Part shown: in pieces, positions 47,001 to 57,254 of the stretch
Position numbering within the stretch: position 1 is the first letter of the stretch
Layout of the letters: each line of letters opens with the position of its first letter
From: Sordaria brevicollis
Lineage: Eukaryota; Ascomycota; Sordariomycetes; Sordariales; Sordariaceae
DNA length: 64,000 bases
Reading direction: 5' to 3'
NCBI GenBank assembly: GCA_033439795.1
Contig: JAUTDP010000012.1
Location: forward strand, 310,001-374,000
Translations under genes and position numbers: made by a program
Notes under the pieces: generated by a model
The model's input: only the letters and a program-made list of their open reading frames with translations
What the model was told of the DNA's origin: nothing
The model's database searches: none

Positions 47001-49468
47001 AAGTTGAAGAGTGGACAAAAGCACGGGAAGCACCAGCCATTTTCTTGGCAGACACTTCAGAAGACTGCGGCTCGCCCCACCTTTGCTTCCCGTTGTAAGC
47101 GGGGCCGTTGCCCAGGACTTGGAAAGATCAGGCACTATCAAACAAGAGCCGGCGAGCAGCATTCCTAGGGTGGTCAATCAGATGGTGCAGATGAGACTGT
47201 TTATGACCAGTTGCATGATGTTCTTTTATTGTTCAAAGTTATTCTAACGAGAACAACAGATCTCGTGCGAAAGGCACCACTGCTGTGTGGTTGGCACTAA
47301 TGTGAACGTTACATGGTTAGGTTGTTAACGATAGAGAAATAGCTTTATCACAGCTAACTTTACTATGAAGGGCGATAACTGACTAACAGAAATTAGCGGA
47401 CAGAGCTGACCTCTAACAAAGCTCCCGTACCTGTCCATCAACCTTCTTGCCCTTTGCTTTTTCACAAGAGCCGACTTGAGCACTATTGCTTTTTCCATCT
47501 CCGATACAGCTCATTGTGATTCGCGGTTGGTCCACTCCGAGGATAAAACTCAACACCAACGACGACCACTGAATATTCGTTCTCCTCTGAGCGCCGTACC
47601 TTGCGCAAGTGAGTTGGATCTACACCACCCATCTTGCAACGGTTGCGGATTTTCCTCTCGCCTTCCCTCAACTGATGTTGGAAGCGAATGCAACCTTGGT
47701 CGATTGGCAGGTGAGGCAGCTGCTCAGACCCGACATGAAGTCATTATCAGGCCGGCAAGATGGGCTTTTCCCTTCATTCACATCTTTTCTTCAGACTGGT
47801 TTTCGTGGCCTATGTCCTATTCAGGAAGTCGCAGCCTTATTGCATCGAGATCTCTTGCTGGCGTCCAGCATGAAATTTTCCCAACCCGTTGGATATCCAG
47901 CCGTCTCCAGTGGTCACTTCTTTGTAGATCACGGCTTTCGGCTTCTGCTCCGCTCACAGCTGACTGTTTTCCAAGAAGACGGACCAGATTCTTGCTTTTG
48001 CCAACCTCCTCTCTGACTTGATCTTCAGGTAAATCTCCGACATCTCGAGTACGTAAATAATCTAGCTGCCTTGGACCGACTTGACCACCCGTATGGTTAC
48101 TTATCAAGCGAGTGCCCGTCGCCTCCCTCCTTCATCGAGGTTGCTTGCTGTCGGCAGGACGCATTGGACGACGAAGCAGTGTTACCTCGAGGTTGCTCTT
48201 TTTCGACTTGTTCCAACTGAATAAGCTCCTTTTGTCTCACGCAGTCAGCCATGCTTCTCGAACCCGAAAGCCCGGACCCGAAGGTTTCACGAATGCTCTG
48301 GATTCTTCATGCGCAAGATGTTTGGGATCCGAGCTGGTACGTTCAACATGTCGGACTCGACACATGCGGTTTGCGAACTTGAGAAGTGGCAGTGCAACGA
48401 CATCGACGACCACGCGTGCACTGCACTCCCACGGAACTTCCCATAAGAGATCATGCTGTTGACCCCGACCAGGACGCCTTTGGACATCAGGAAAGCTTGT
48501 TGCCAAAGCAAATGGAAGTCTTTCTTGCCCGAAGCCCAACTACTGGACAAGAGAACCAAAGATCTGCTAAGAGTCATCTTCAAACTCACAAATATCTGAG
48601 ACATGGGCTTCGTGGCCTGGTGTCATGGTGATAGGTATCACAGGCTGGGGTTACCATGCGACGGTATCATATGGCACCACCCCAGGTCTCCGCTTGTTGA
48701 TATAGTACCCCATCATCCCCAGTTTAGAGCTTGTGAACCTGTGAACCTCTTTGGCTCATATGCTATTGCATGGAGAAAGAGGAGGGGTGGTTTGTCACCA
48801 AAACTCCCCTTTTGCCTTCTCAAAGACAGCTCGGCCGGATATCGAAACTGGCGTACAAGATCAGTCATCAACTATCGGAGACCATCAGCAGGTTCACCAG
48901 GTAGGGTAAATTGAGTTGTTCAGCTCACCGCAATTCGTCGGGTAACTATCGGGATTCCAAGATTCCACGCGATTCAATGTTGTTAAATGGCATTCATCGT
49001 CGAGAATTGGCGTTGAAACAGCAAAATTCCGTCTGATACCATGGTGCAAGGAAAAAGTTTTCAAGATATAAGATATCGCCCTAACATGACATGTGACTCA
49101 ACGCTCTGTCGGACTACGGTCCGATGCTCAGGCGCCGCTAAGCTTTTAGCAGCTAGCGACAAGCCTCAAGCGTGGTTTCCTAATTCGGAGCGATCTGGCA
49201 ATGACTCCCAAAGTGACACGGGATTGGCCAATTCTTGTGACTCTTCACTCGCTTGACGGAGCTGGACCAGTCAGCGCGACCTCGCAGCTTCCCCTCGTGC
49301 GATTGCGGGGGAGGGGCTCCGAGGGGTAAATTGAAATTTTGTCGTCGCCAACCATCCGTCTCCTTTTCTCTTCCCGTCTAGCTGATGGAAATGGAGGTCA
49401 AGAGGATTTGGTGTCGCCGAATTCTCATCGACCCGGACCCCTAACAACAACCAACGACACAAATCACA
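44051..49468. other. Long gene-poor intergenic region, 5.4 kb
   Basis: No protein gene I can support. Overlapping ORFs of 120-180 codons on both strands (45417-45901, 46208-46750, 47476-48021) lack domains or a consistent exon plan. Base composition is ordinary, so it is not a RIP relic. It probably contains the upstream control region of the cell-wall gene and of ADE5,7. A fast-evolving or non-coding transcript cannot be excluded. Confidence 0.5.
49094..49243 (+). promoter_or_regulatory. TGACTC cluster and inverted CCAAT pair upstream of ADE5,7
   Basis: TGACTC occurs three times in the same orientation at 49094-49099 (as TGACTCA), 49202-49207 and 49238-49243, some 230-375 bases before the ATG. 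TGACTC is the Bas1 site of yeast ADE genes, and TGACTCA the core of the Gcn4/CPC-1 site. An overlapping-style pair ATTGG-CCAAT lies at 49223-49232. Function is inferred from motif identity and position. Confidence 0.5.
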
Positions 49469-51838
49469 ATGTCGTCACTACGCATTCTCCTCATTGGCAG
49501 CGGCGGCCGCGAGCACGCCCTCGCCTGGAAGCTCAGCCAGTCCGCCAGCGTTGAGTCAATCATTGCGGTCCCCGGCAACGGTGGTACTGCCGGCCTGCCC
49601 AAGGTCACCAACAACAACTCCGTCTCCGAGAACGACTTTGCTGCCCTCGTCGACCTCGCCAAGAAGGAGCGCATCAACCTCGTCGTCCCCGGTCCCGAGC
49701 AGCCCCTTGTTGATGGCGTCGAGAACGTCTTCCGCGAGGTCGGTATACCCGTCTTTGGCCCTTCCAAGGATGCCGCGCGCATGGAGGGCAGCAAGACCTT
49801 CTCCAAGGACTTCATGAAGAAGCACAACATTCCCACCGCCGCCTACGAGAACTTCTCCGACTACCAAAAGGCCAGCGACTACCTCAAGAAGGTCGGCCAC
49901 AATGTCGTCATCAAGGCCACTGGCTTGGCCGCCGGCAAGGGTGTCATTATTCCCGAGTCCCAGGAGGAGGCCCAGCAGGCTCTCAAGGACATCATGCTCG
50001 ATAAGCAGTTCGGCAATGCCGGCGATGAGGTCGTTATCGAGGAGTTCCTTACGGGCGACGAGCTCAGTATCCTCTCCTTCTGCGACGGCACGACCATCAA
50101 GTCTCTCCCCGCCGCCCAGGATCACAAGCGCATTGGCGAGGGCGACACCGGTTTGAACACTGGTGGCATGGGTTGCTATGCGCCCACCAAGATCGCTACC
50201 CCTGCTCTGCTTGCTCAGGTCGAGCGTGAGATCCTCCAGCCGACCATTGACGGCATGCGCAAGGATGGCTTCCCCATGAAGGGCTGCCTCTTCACCGGCT
50301 TGATGATCACCCCCAACGGACCCAAGGTCCTCGAGTACAACGTCCGCTTCGGCGACCCCGAGACCCAGACCGTCCTCCCTCTGCTCAAGTCCGACCTCGC
50401 CGAAATCATGGTGGCCTGCTCTGGCCCCATTCCCCTTCTCAAGTACGTTCCCGTTGAGGTCGAGCAGAAGTTCAGCGCCACCGTTGTGGTTGCCGCCCCC
50501 GGATACCCCAACTCCTATCCCAAGAACATTCCCATGCAGGTCTCTACACCACCTGCTGGCACCAACATCTTCCACGCCGGAACCAAGCTCTCTGGCGATG
50601 CTCTCGTCTCTTCCGGTGGCCGCGTTATTGCTGCTGAGGCCGTTGGCGAGTCTCTGCGTGCCGCTGTCGACAAGGCCTACGAGGGCGTTAAGCTCATCCA
50701 GTTCGACGGCATGTACTACCGCAAGGATATTGCCCACCGCGCTTTCCGCGACGAGAAGTCTGCTTCTGACAAGCTCACCTATGCCCAATCTGGTGTCAGC
50801 ATTGACGCCGGTAACGAGCTTGTTGACCGCATCAAGGCTGCTGTCGCTACTACTCGCCGCCCTGGCGCTGATGCCATCATTGGTGGTTTCGGTGGTGAGG
50901 TTGACCTTTCTCAGGCCGGCTACCCTTCGGCTCCCATTATTGTTGGTGCCATTGATGGTGTTGGCACCAAGCTCATCATTGCCCAGAAGATGAACAAGCA
51001 CGACACCGTTGGTATCGATCTTGTCGCCATGAACGTCAACGACTTGGTTGTTCAGGGTGCTGAGCCTTTTATGTTCCTCGACTACTACGGCTGCAGCAGG
51101 CTCGACGTCTCGGTTGCCGCTGCTTTCGTCGAGGGTGTCGCCCAGGGTTGCAAGGATGCCGGCTGCGCGCTTGTCGGTGGAGAGACTGCTGAGATGCCCG
51201 ATCTCTACACTGGCGACGATTACGACGCTGCCGGTGCTGCCATTGGTGTCATGAAGGCCGCTCAGCGTCTTCCCAGGAAGGAGGCCATGGCCGAGGGCGA
51301 TGTTCTTATCGCTCTTGCCTCTTCCGGTGTTCACTCCAACGGTTTCTCCCTCGTCCGCAAGGTCGTCGACAAGTGCGGCCTGTCCTACACCGACAAGGCC
51401 CCTTGGGACAGCTCTAAGACCGTTGGCGAGAGCCTCCTCACCCCCACCCGCATCTACGTCAAGCCTCTGCTCAAGGTCCTTGCCCAGACCGGTGACGCCG
51501 TCAAGGGTATGGCTCACATCACCGGTGGTGGTCTGACTGAGAACGTTCCTCGCATGCTTCCCAAGCACCTCGCCGCCGAGATCGACGTTGCTACCTGGGA
51601 GCACCCTCCCGTCTTCAAGTGGCTCAGAGAGTCTGTTGTCCCTACCGAGATGGCGAGGACGTTCAACAACGGTGTCGGTATGGTCTTGGCTGTTGCTCCT
51701 GAGGCTGCGGATGCCGTCGTCAAGGGTCTGCAAGCCGAGGGCGAGACCGTCTACACCATTGGCAAGCTTATCAACCGTGAGGGTGGCGAGAAGGGCGAAT
51801 GGTGTGTCCTCAAGAACTTGGAGAGCTGGTCTGCTTGA
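49469..51838 (+). CDS. ADE5,7: Bifunctional GAR synthetase / AIR synthetase, de novo purine synthesis
   Basis: Catalyses steps 2 and 5 of purine synthesis: phosphoribosylamine plus glycine to GAR, and FGAM to AIR. Single exon, 789 aa, with the same two-domain order as yeast Ade5,7. The GARS part starts LRILLIGSGGREHALAWKL and has VPGPEQPLVDG, the ATP-grasp segment VIKATGLAAGKGVI, and GGMGCYAPT, to about residue 430. The AIRS part has TYAQSGVSIDAGNELVDRIK, VGAIDGVGTKL, VAMNVNDLVVQGAEPFMFLDY and ALVGGETAEMP, then SSGVHSNGFSLVRK and HITGGGLTENVPRMLP. Codon use is strongly C-ending, as in highly expressed fungal genes, and this creates a 770-codon antisense frame. It converges with KTI12. Confidence 0.97.
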   Translation: MSSLRILLIGSGGREHALAWKLSQSASVESIIAVPGNGGTAGLPKVTNNNSVSENDFAALVDLAKKERINLVVPGPEQPLVDGVENVFREVGIPVFGPSKDAARMEGSKTFSKDFMKKHNIPTAAYENFSDYQKASDYLKKVGHNVVIKATGLAAGKGVIIPESQEEAQQALKDIMLDKQFGNAGDEVVIEEFLTGDELSILSFCDGTTIKSLPAAQDHKRIGEGDTGLNTGGMGCYAPTKIATPALLAQVEREILQPTIDGMRKDGFPMKGCLFTGLMITPNGPKVLEYNVRFGDPETQTVLPLLKSDLAEIMVACSGPIPLLKYVPVEVEQKFSATVVVAAPGYPNSYPKNIPMQVSTPPAGTNIFHAGTKLSGDALVSSGGRVIAAEAVGESLRAAVDKAYEGVKLIQFDGMYYRKDIAHRAFRDEKSASDKLTYAQSGVSIDAGNELVDRIKAAVATTRRPGADAIIGGFGGEVDLSQAGYPSAPIIVGAIDGVGTKLIIAQKMNKHDTVGIDLVAMNVNDLVVQGAEPFMFLDYYGCSRLDVSVAAAFVEGVAQGCKDAGCALVGGETAEMPDLYTGDDYDAAGAAIGVMKAAQRLPRKEAMAEGDVLIALASSGVHSNGFSLVRKVVDKCGLSYTDKAPWDSSKTVGESLLTPTRIYVKPLLKVLAQTGDAVKGMAHITGGGLTENVPRMLPKHLAAEIDVATWEHPPVFKWLRESVVPTEMARTFNNGVGMVLAVAPEAADAVVKGLQAEGETVYTIGKLINREGGEKGEWCVLKNLESWSA

Positions 51839-52154
51839 TTTCGAAAAAAGGCGTAAATACCTGGTCATATAATGGGATGGGAAAAGAAAATGAAATGGGT
51901 TTACAAAAAGGGTTTAGGGTTGAGGTGTTGTGGGCTGGTTTGCAACAAGAGGATATCTAGATGATAGGAGGTCAAATCTCTAAATACAGGGTAGCATGTC
52001 AAATGTGAAAGATTTTGTTTGATTTGAATTGGGTATCTTTGGCCGCATGTTGTGATGTATCGTGACGAGCAAACCATATCTTGCCCATGCAACTTTTCTC
52101 CTTGACGTCGTCGGACACCGGGGGCATCCACGACCACCATCCATATCCCATCTC
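51839..52154. other. Convergent intergenic region
   Basis: 316 bases between the ends of ADE5,7 and KTI12. 3' untranslated sequence of both expected; nothing else seen. Confidence 0.5.
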
Positions 52155-53405
52155 TCACATCTCCTTCTCAAAAGCATCATTCAAATAACCCACAAAACTC
52201 TCCCTCAACCTCCCCGCCGCCAACGTCCCCACGGCCTCCAACCCAATCCCACCTCTATTCAACCCCACAAACGCCCTCCTATACCTCTGCAACTGCGGCA
52301 ACCCAACCTTTTTCCCGGGTAACTCCACCTCCAACACTTCCTGATCACCATTCCCACTCCTCCCCAACCTCACCGTCCCGCCCTCCCCCACCTCAGCTTG
52401 CTGCTCCAATATCCTCTTGACAATATCCTGCGTCTCCTTCTCCAACACATACAAATAATCTCCTCCGGGATCCTTATCCCTCTGCACGGTCGACTTATTC
52501 GCCCGAATCAATTTCTGCGGCTTGTTGACAACCACCTCATCCCAGATTTGATCAAACACCTTCCTTGCCTCCTCGGGCGTGTCGTTCCATGTCAGGATAA
52601 AAAGCGGGGAGTCCCACCGCGTCATGGGGTTCGGTTCTTCGTAGCGGAAGACGAGGTTTTCCCAGTTTGAGCGGGGGAGGTAGGGTTCCTGGACGTCTGT
52701 GGGACTGAGTTGGACTTCTTCGGAATCGGGTTCGGTGGTGGATTCTTCGAATTGCTTTTGTTGCCAGTTTTGATGCGATTGTTGGTATGTTTCGGGGTGG
52801 AGGTCGCCGGATTTTGGTGCCGCTCCCGCTGCGGCGGCTGTTGGTATTGTTGCCCCTGTGTCTGTCGTTGAGGGTTGGGTAGATTGTTGCTGCTGCTCCT
52901 GCCGCCGTATCCTAGCCTCATTAACCCCCCTCGCCCTCGTCACGGGGCAACCAACCTGCACCAGCCCAAACGGCGTCTGCACGTTTTTCGCTTCGCAGTA
53001 GAGCTGGTAGCGCCACCCCTTGATGTAATTCAGAGTGTCGAGAATCACAATGTCGCGAGGGGATAGCACGCGCTTGACGGCGCCGTAGAGAGCGGCGCGG
53101 GCATCTTTTTCGGAGGCGTTGGCGGAGCGAACGTGCGCGGGTGTGTGTGCCGGGTCGAGGTCGTAGACGGAGCGCGAGATGGAGAGGGTTTGGTCGGAGA
53201 TTAGATGGAGGCGGAACTTGCTGGAGGTTGAAGGGTCGGAAGCGATGCGCTCGGTTAGGTAGTCGTAGAGTTGAGAGGCGCGGGTGGATTTGCCGGAGGT
53301 GGGAAGGCCGGTTATGAGGATGAGCTAGAGAAGGAGGGAGGAAGTGGTTAGCGATGGGATGGAGGAAGCGAAGAAGGATGAGGTGGTGCGTAGGCTTACC
53401 GGCAT
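52155..53405 (-). CDS. KTI12: KTI12, Elongator-associated P-loop protein
   Basis: Needed with the Elongator complex for wobble-uridine modification (mcm5/ncm5) of tRNA. Exons 53405-53400 (just ATG CCG) and 53324-52155, with a 75-nt intron whose CGCTAAC branch precedes CTCTAG, give 391 aa. The protein starts MPLILITGLPTSGKSTRA, placing the Walker A P-loop at residues 8-16. DIVILDTLNYIKGWRYQLYCEAK and the later NWENLVFRYEEPNPMTRWDSPLF segment are KTI12 hallmarks. A Gln/Thr/Ala-rich insertion lies in the middle. Without the tiny first exon no ATG precedes the P-loop in this frame, so the splice is needed. Confidence 0.92.
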
Positions 53406-55443
53406 GTTGACGGGCTATTCATGAACCGTAGGATGTGACCATGAAGCCTTTGTACGTTGTGAAGAAGTGGCCACCGTTGATGCGCTTGTAGCTTGCAATG
53501 GTGTTCAGAAGATGTTCGGAGACGACTCTGTCATCGCGGGGTAGGGATTTGCGATTTCTCGATTAACTTTCCAAGATGCCCCACCCAACTTTTACCTACA
53601 GTACATCAACGTGCAATGTCTTGGCGTCTCTCATGCATAGTACGGTAGGCTTCGGTAGAGGTAAACTCCAGGACAGCTTTCTACCCAATTGACATTCCTC
53701 AAGTTAAACGTTACTTTGAATGCAATTGACCGTTAAGCTGGTTCACGTTCTTGTAATAATAGGGCAGCTCGCTGCGGTCAAGTTGTAACACTGTAGTTGA
53801 GAGACAGCTGGTGGAAAGCCGATGCTACCTCTATAGTCTACAACTGAGTTTACTCCATGCTGAACTATGAACACTTGCAGATCACACTTCTTTGGTTACA
53901 AGTGAGCTGGAGGAGTAAAAGAGAACGACATTATCTCGTATGCCGTACAACACCGGCCTGTCAGACCCGGAATTCGGAAGGCACTCCGGAAATGTGGGGC
54001 CGGTTTTGTGGAGAACAGCCGGCATCAATTCGAAGTTCATCGGATGGCAGCTTTTTCTATATGCGCAATGAGGAATCATCTCAACCATTATTCAATTGCG
54101 GGTAGCGTATCCAAGCCGAGCAGTTTGCGCACATGGCTTGCAAAAAGTCGTCACATGGCGGGATCTTGAAGCCGCTGCACCGCCTCAACCGATGCGGCGA
54201 TGCTCCGTCGCTTAGTTACATTCGGACGAACTAGCTACGCCGCGATGCCAATCTGTTCGGTAAAGTTGCCGGTCACGTCATTCACAATTTGGCACTGAAA
54301 GAAGAGCTTGACGAACTATATCGAGAAAAATAATAGGGCGCAGTGAATTGTGATGTTGATTCAGATGGTCAAGGTTTTCGGGACTTCAATGACAGATATG
54401 TCGATGATATGGCTCGAGGACGATGCTTATAATTCATCGCCTCGGTGAACCTTTTAAGTTGACCGATGTCAGTTCCATTGGTGAAGCACTATTTTTGTCT
54501 TGATCGGTTACCGAGGCCATCTTCAGTGTCAAACAGTGTTATCCAACTTCCCACGACAGAATACAGTTCGAAGGCGAAGCGAAGACTATTATGATGGCAT
54601 CAGTTTCTTCCAATCTTTCCGGTTGATCTTTTTGAATTTGGTGAAACTCGGAGACACACTAATGAAGACCTACAGCCACAGACTTATCTCCATACCTGTG
54701 CCACTGGACCTTCGCCCATCAAAGGGTATGTAGCACTGATCGAGTGGGTGTGCCATCTCAAAAGTTGACTGCATGCCAAGCCTTCCAAATGGGCGCTCCC
54801 GGAAAGTTTATATGACCACAAGAATCTCCAGGTAAGGCTTTCTAGTTTATCAACAACAAGTGATTGGTTAGCAACAGCGAAGATTTGTTCTTGAATGGGA
54901 ACCGAAAGCCTTGTGATTGTTTGATAGGCCGCTGCATGTGTATCGCCTCGTGAACAACGTGCTTGAGGACCCTGGTGGCTTCAGTCCTTTGATGAACCGC
55001 AAATGCCCGAAAGATGAAAACGTATAGGCCTGCGTTGGGTGTTGGGTTATTCCTGGGTTATACCGGAAGAGCGGTAATGATTGGCCGTGAACTTGTTTCA
55101 TACCATCCTAATTATTGTAGGCTAGATATGTTTGTGACATAGACATAACATTTGGCCTATCTCACTTGTGTGACTTGGTGTAGCCAGGTTGGATCCAGAT
55201 AAAAAAACGATAACTGATTCCAGCCAGAATAAGAAGGGGTCCAGCCCACACCATGACCGGTTGTGTCGTGTGACAGCGGGCGTTCTGGCAAGGGCCTGGG
55301 TTCATCCGTAGCTGGTTCGATGCTGATAAGTTCGGTTTTGGGTCAATGAGAGTCGAGTTCCTACCTTTCCGTCAATTCGTGACACACACAACTGACGCCA
55401 TAGCGGGCTGGAGATGGGCTCAAAGACGGGAAAGTAAGGCATA

Positions 55444-55526
55444 CCCGTGCCACGCCCCCACTAAAGTGGGTGCTCACTGGTCTTACGGCCACACCAGTAA
55501 AACGGCCACAGTCAGGGTTAGAGGTG
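55444..55526 (+). repeat. Left inverted arm of the MITE
   Basis: Pairs with 55703-55782. The arm is G+C-rich, in contrast to the central spacer, and ends in GGTTAGAGGTG versus GGTTAAAGGTG in the partner. Confidence 0.85.
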
Positions 55527-55702
55527 TACTTTTTTGGTGTCAGATTTTGAGGGTCCAAAAACTGACGCGAAAAAGGGTGCAAAAAAGGGCTTGATAGTTT
55601 GAGTGTGTTGATTCAAGTATGCGTTCGCTTTTTTTCTGCCCTAATTGGTGGCTGCGACGGTTTTTGATGTACTTGTTTTTTTCGATATTTTGTTAGCATT
55701 CG

Positions 55703-55782
55703 CACCTTTAACCCTCGTGGCCGTTCTACTGGTGTGGCCGTATTACTGGTGAGCACCCACTTTAGTGGGGGCGTGGCACGGG
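55703..55782 (-). repeat. Right inverted arm of the MITE
   Basis: Reverse complement begins CCCGTGCCACGCCCCC like the left arm. The two arms differ mainly at TGGTCTTA (left) versus CAGTAATA (right), where the left copy has diverged from the repeated CAGTA unit. Confidence 0.85.
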
Positions 55783-57254
55783 TATTCAAGCTGAACTGGT
55801 CGACAATATGCGATGACGGGATGGTTCCAGGTAAAATTAGGTCAATCTTGCAGATGACGGAGATTGAAAGTGTTTGGTGAAACCATTCCAGAACACTTCC
55901 GCACATGAGCAGTATTACCATGACTACTCATCTCGACGTCGATAGGAGGCGGTGCTCAATCTTTCAACATGCAATGCCATCATCGTGAGAGGGAAATGGG
56001 AAGTGGTTTAATGGAGAGATCCGACTTCCCGTTGCGGGGGATCAATTAAGCTTTTTGATGCCCCTGGCTCGTGTCTGGAGTCATTGCTCACTGGCCGAAC
56101 TCGCTTCAGCCAAGATAGCAAGTGGGTCACCGTGGCTTTAAAGTGGGTCAATATTCTTCTCGCACAGGTAGCCCAAATAGGAAAGGGCAGACGAGATACA
56201 CCAATGAGGTGACTCTAACCTCGACAACTTCACTCCAGCTTCAACTGAACTTCCCAACTTCTTCACCCTCTTCCACAACTCACCCAATCGACAGCCATGC
56301 TTTCTGCTCTCGCCACGATATTCATGGCGGATTGGTCCAACGTTGCCTGGAAACAGTGGCCCAGGATGATACCGTATCAGTCAAGCCCGTCATGAGCCGA
56401 CTGAGGACCTCTCTCCTCGTCCTCGTCCACGTCCACGGGGGCTTTTGCGGATGAGGCTTGTCGCCATGTCTTGCTCTCTTTTCGGCTTTATGAACCCGCC
56501 ATCGTCCTGACCTTCCATGTCCCTGCCAAGTCCTTCGGTGTGAGGCTGTGCGTACTGCTACTGAGCAGGTAAGGCAAACCAGCTCAGTGGCTCTCTCTTC
56601 TCGTCCGTCCTTCACCACACTAGGAGCACCACTTACACGCTGCCGTCACCCTCTCGCCTGGAATCTCCCGTCTGCGCATCGCCATAGCCATAGCCCTATG
56701 CACAACCGATTGAACGAACAGGCTTAGGCTCGGCATGGCTCCTCATACTATGACCATCACCAAACCTGTGTAAAAGGCTGCCAGTCTCGAGACGAGACTT
56801 ATCATTACTATACATATCCTTCTTCGAGGCCTCCTTCAAAACCCACCTTCACTTGTCTCATCAAGTTAAAGTAAGGCCATCCCGTTGACCGGATCTCTTC
56901 GTGCATCGGCAGGTCCGTCTTGTCCCACCTTATTCGACAGCCAGCGAACCAGGACGACTTGCTCGACACATCGACCTTCCTCATTCATACAGACCCCATT
57001 CACCCATCAGTACGCCTATCTGAACGCCCATCACTAGACGGGGGATGTGTTCCGGTCTACATCCAAGCAATTGTACCGCGCAACTGTACAGGCCATAGTA
57101 CCTTACCAGATTCGGCCAGAACCGTGGCGTCGAACTGCCTCTGACTATTGCTGCCCTTCACCCCCTACGAAAGCTGAACACCAAGGCCGCCGTCTATTCG
57201 TCACTTGACTGATCAAACTCTCTCTCCCGGTACGGTACTTTGGAAGTCGTGAAC

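Larger units (their letters stand above)
55442..55784. mobile_element. MITE with long inverted repeats and TA target duplication
   Basis: A 339-bp element (55444-55782) flanked by TA. The left arm 55444-55526 and right arm 55703-55782 are inverted copies. The outermost 34 bases are identical (starting CCCGTGCCACGCC) and there are only a few differences further in. Each arm contains the palindrome CCCACTAAAGTGGG and two tandem units of the form CACCAGTANAACGGCC. The centre is T-rich and non-coding. The TA flank suggests a Tc1/mariner-related, non-autonomous family. There is no RIP signature. Confidence 0.8.
53406..57254. other. Divergent intergenic region, 3.8 kb, containing a MITE
   Basis: Holds the KTI12 promoter and a long upstream region of the Zn2Cys6 factor. 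No protein gene recognised. The only structured feature found is the 339-bp inverted-repeat element at 55444-55782. The right part (56100-57250) is CT-rich with several short ORFs and may be an unusually long leader. Confidence 0.5.

Noticed and set aside
47476..48021. 181-codon ORF in the gene-poor region
   Set aside because: Ser/Arg/Pro-rich without domain, overlapped by another plus-strand ORF in a different frame; no splice context supporting a gene.
49556..51868. 770-codon open frame antisense to ADE5,7
   Set aside because: It mirrors the strongly biased codons of ADE5,7 and its composition (Leu/Gly/Val/Asp-rich, no domain) is that of a shadow frame.
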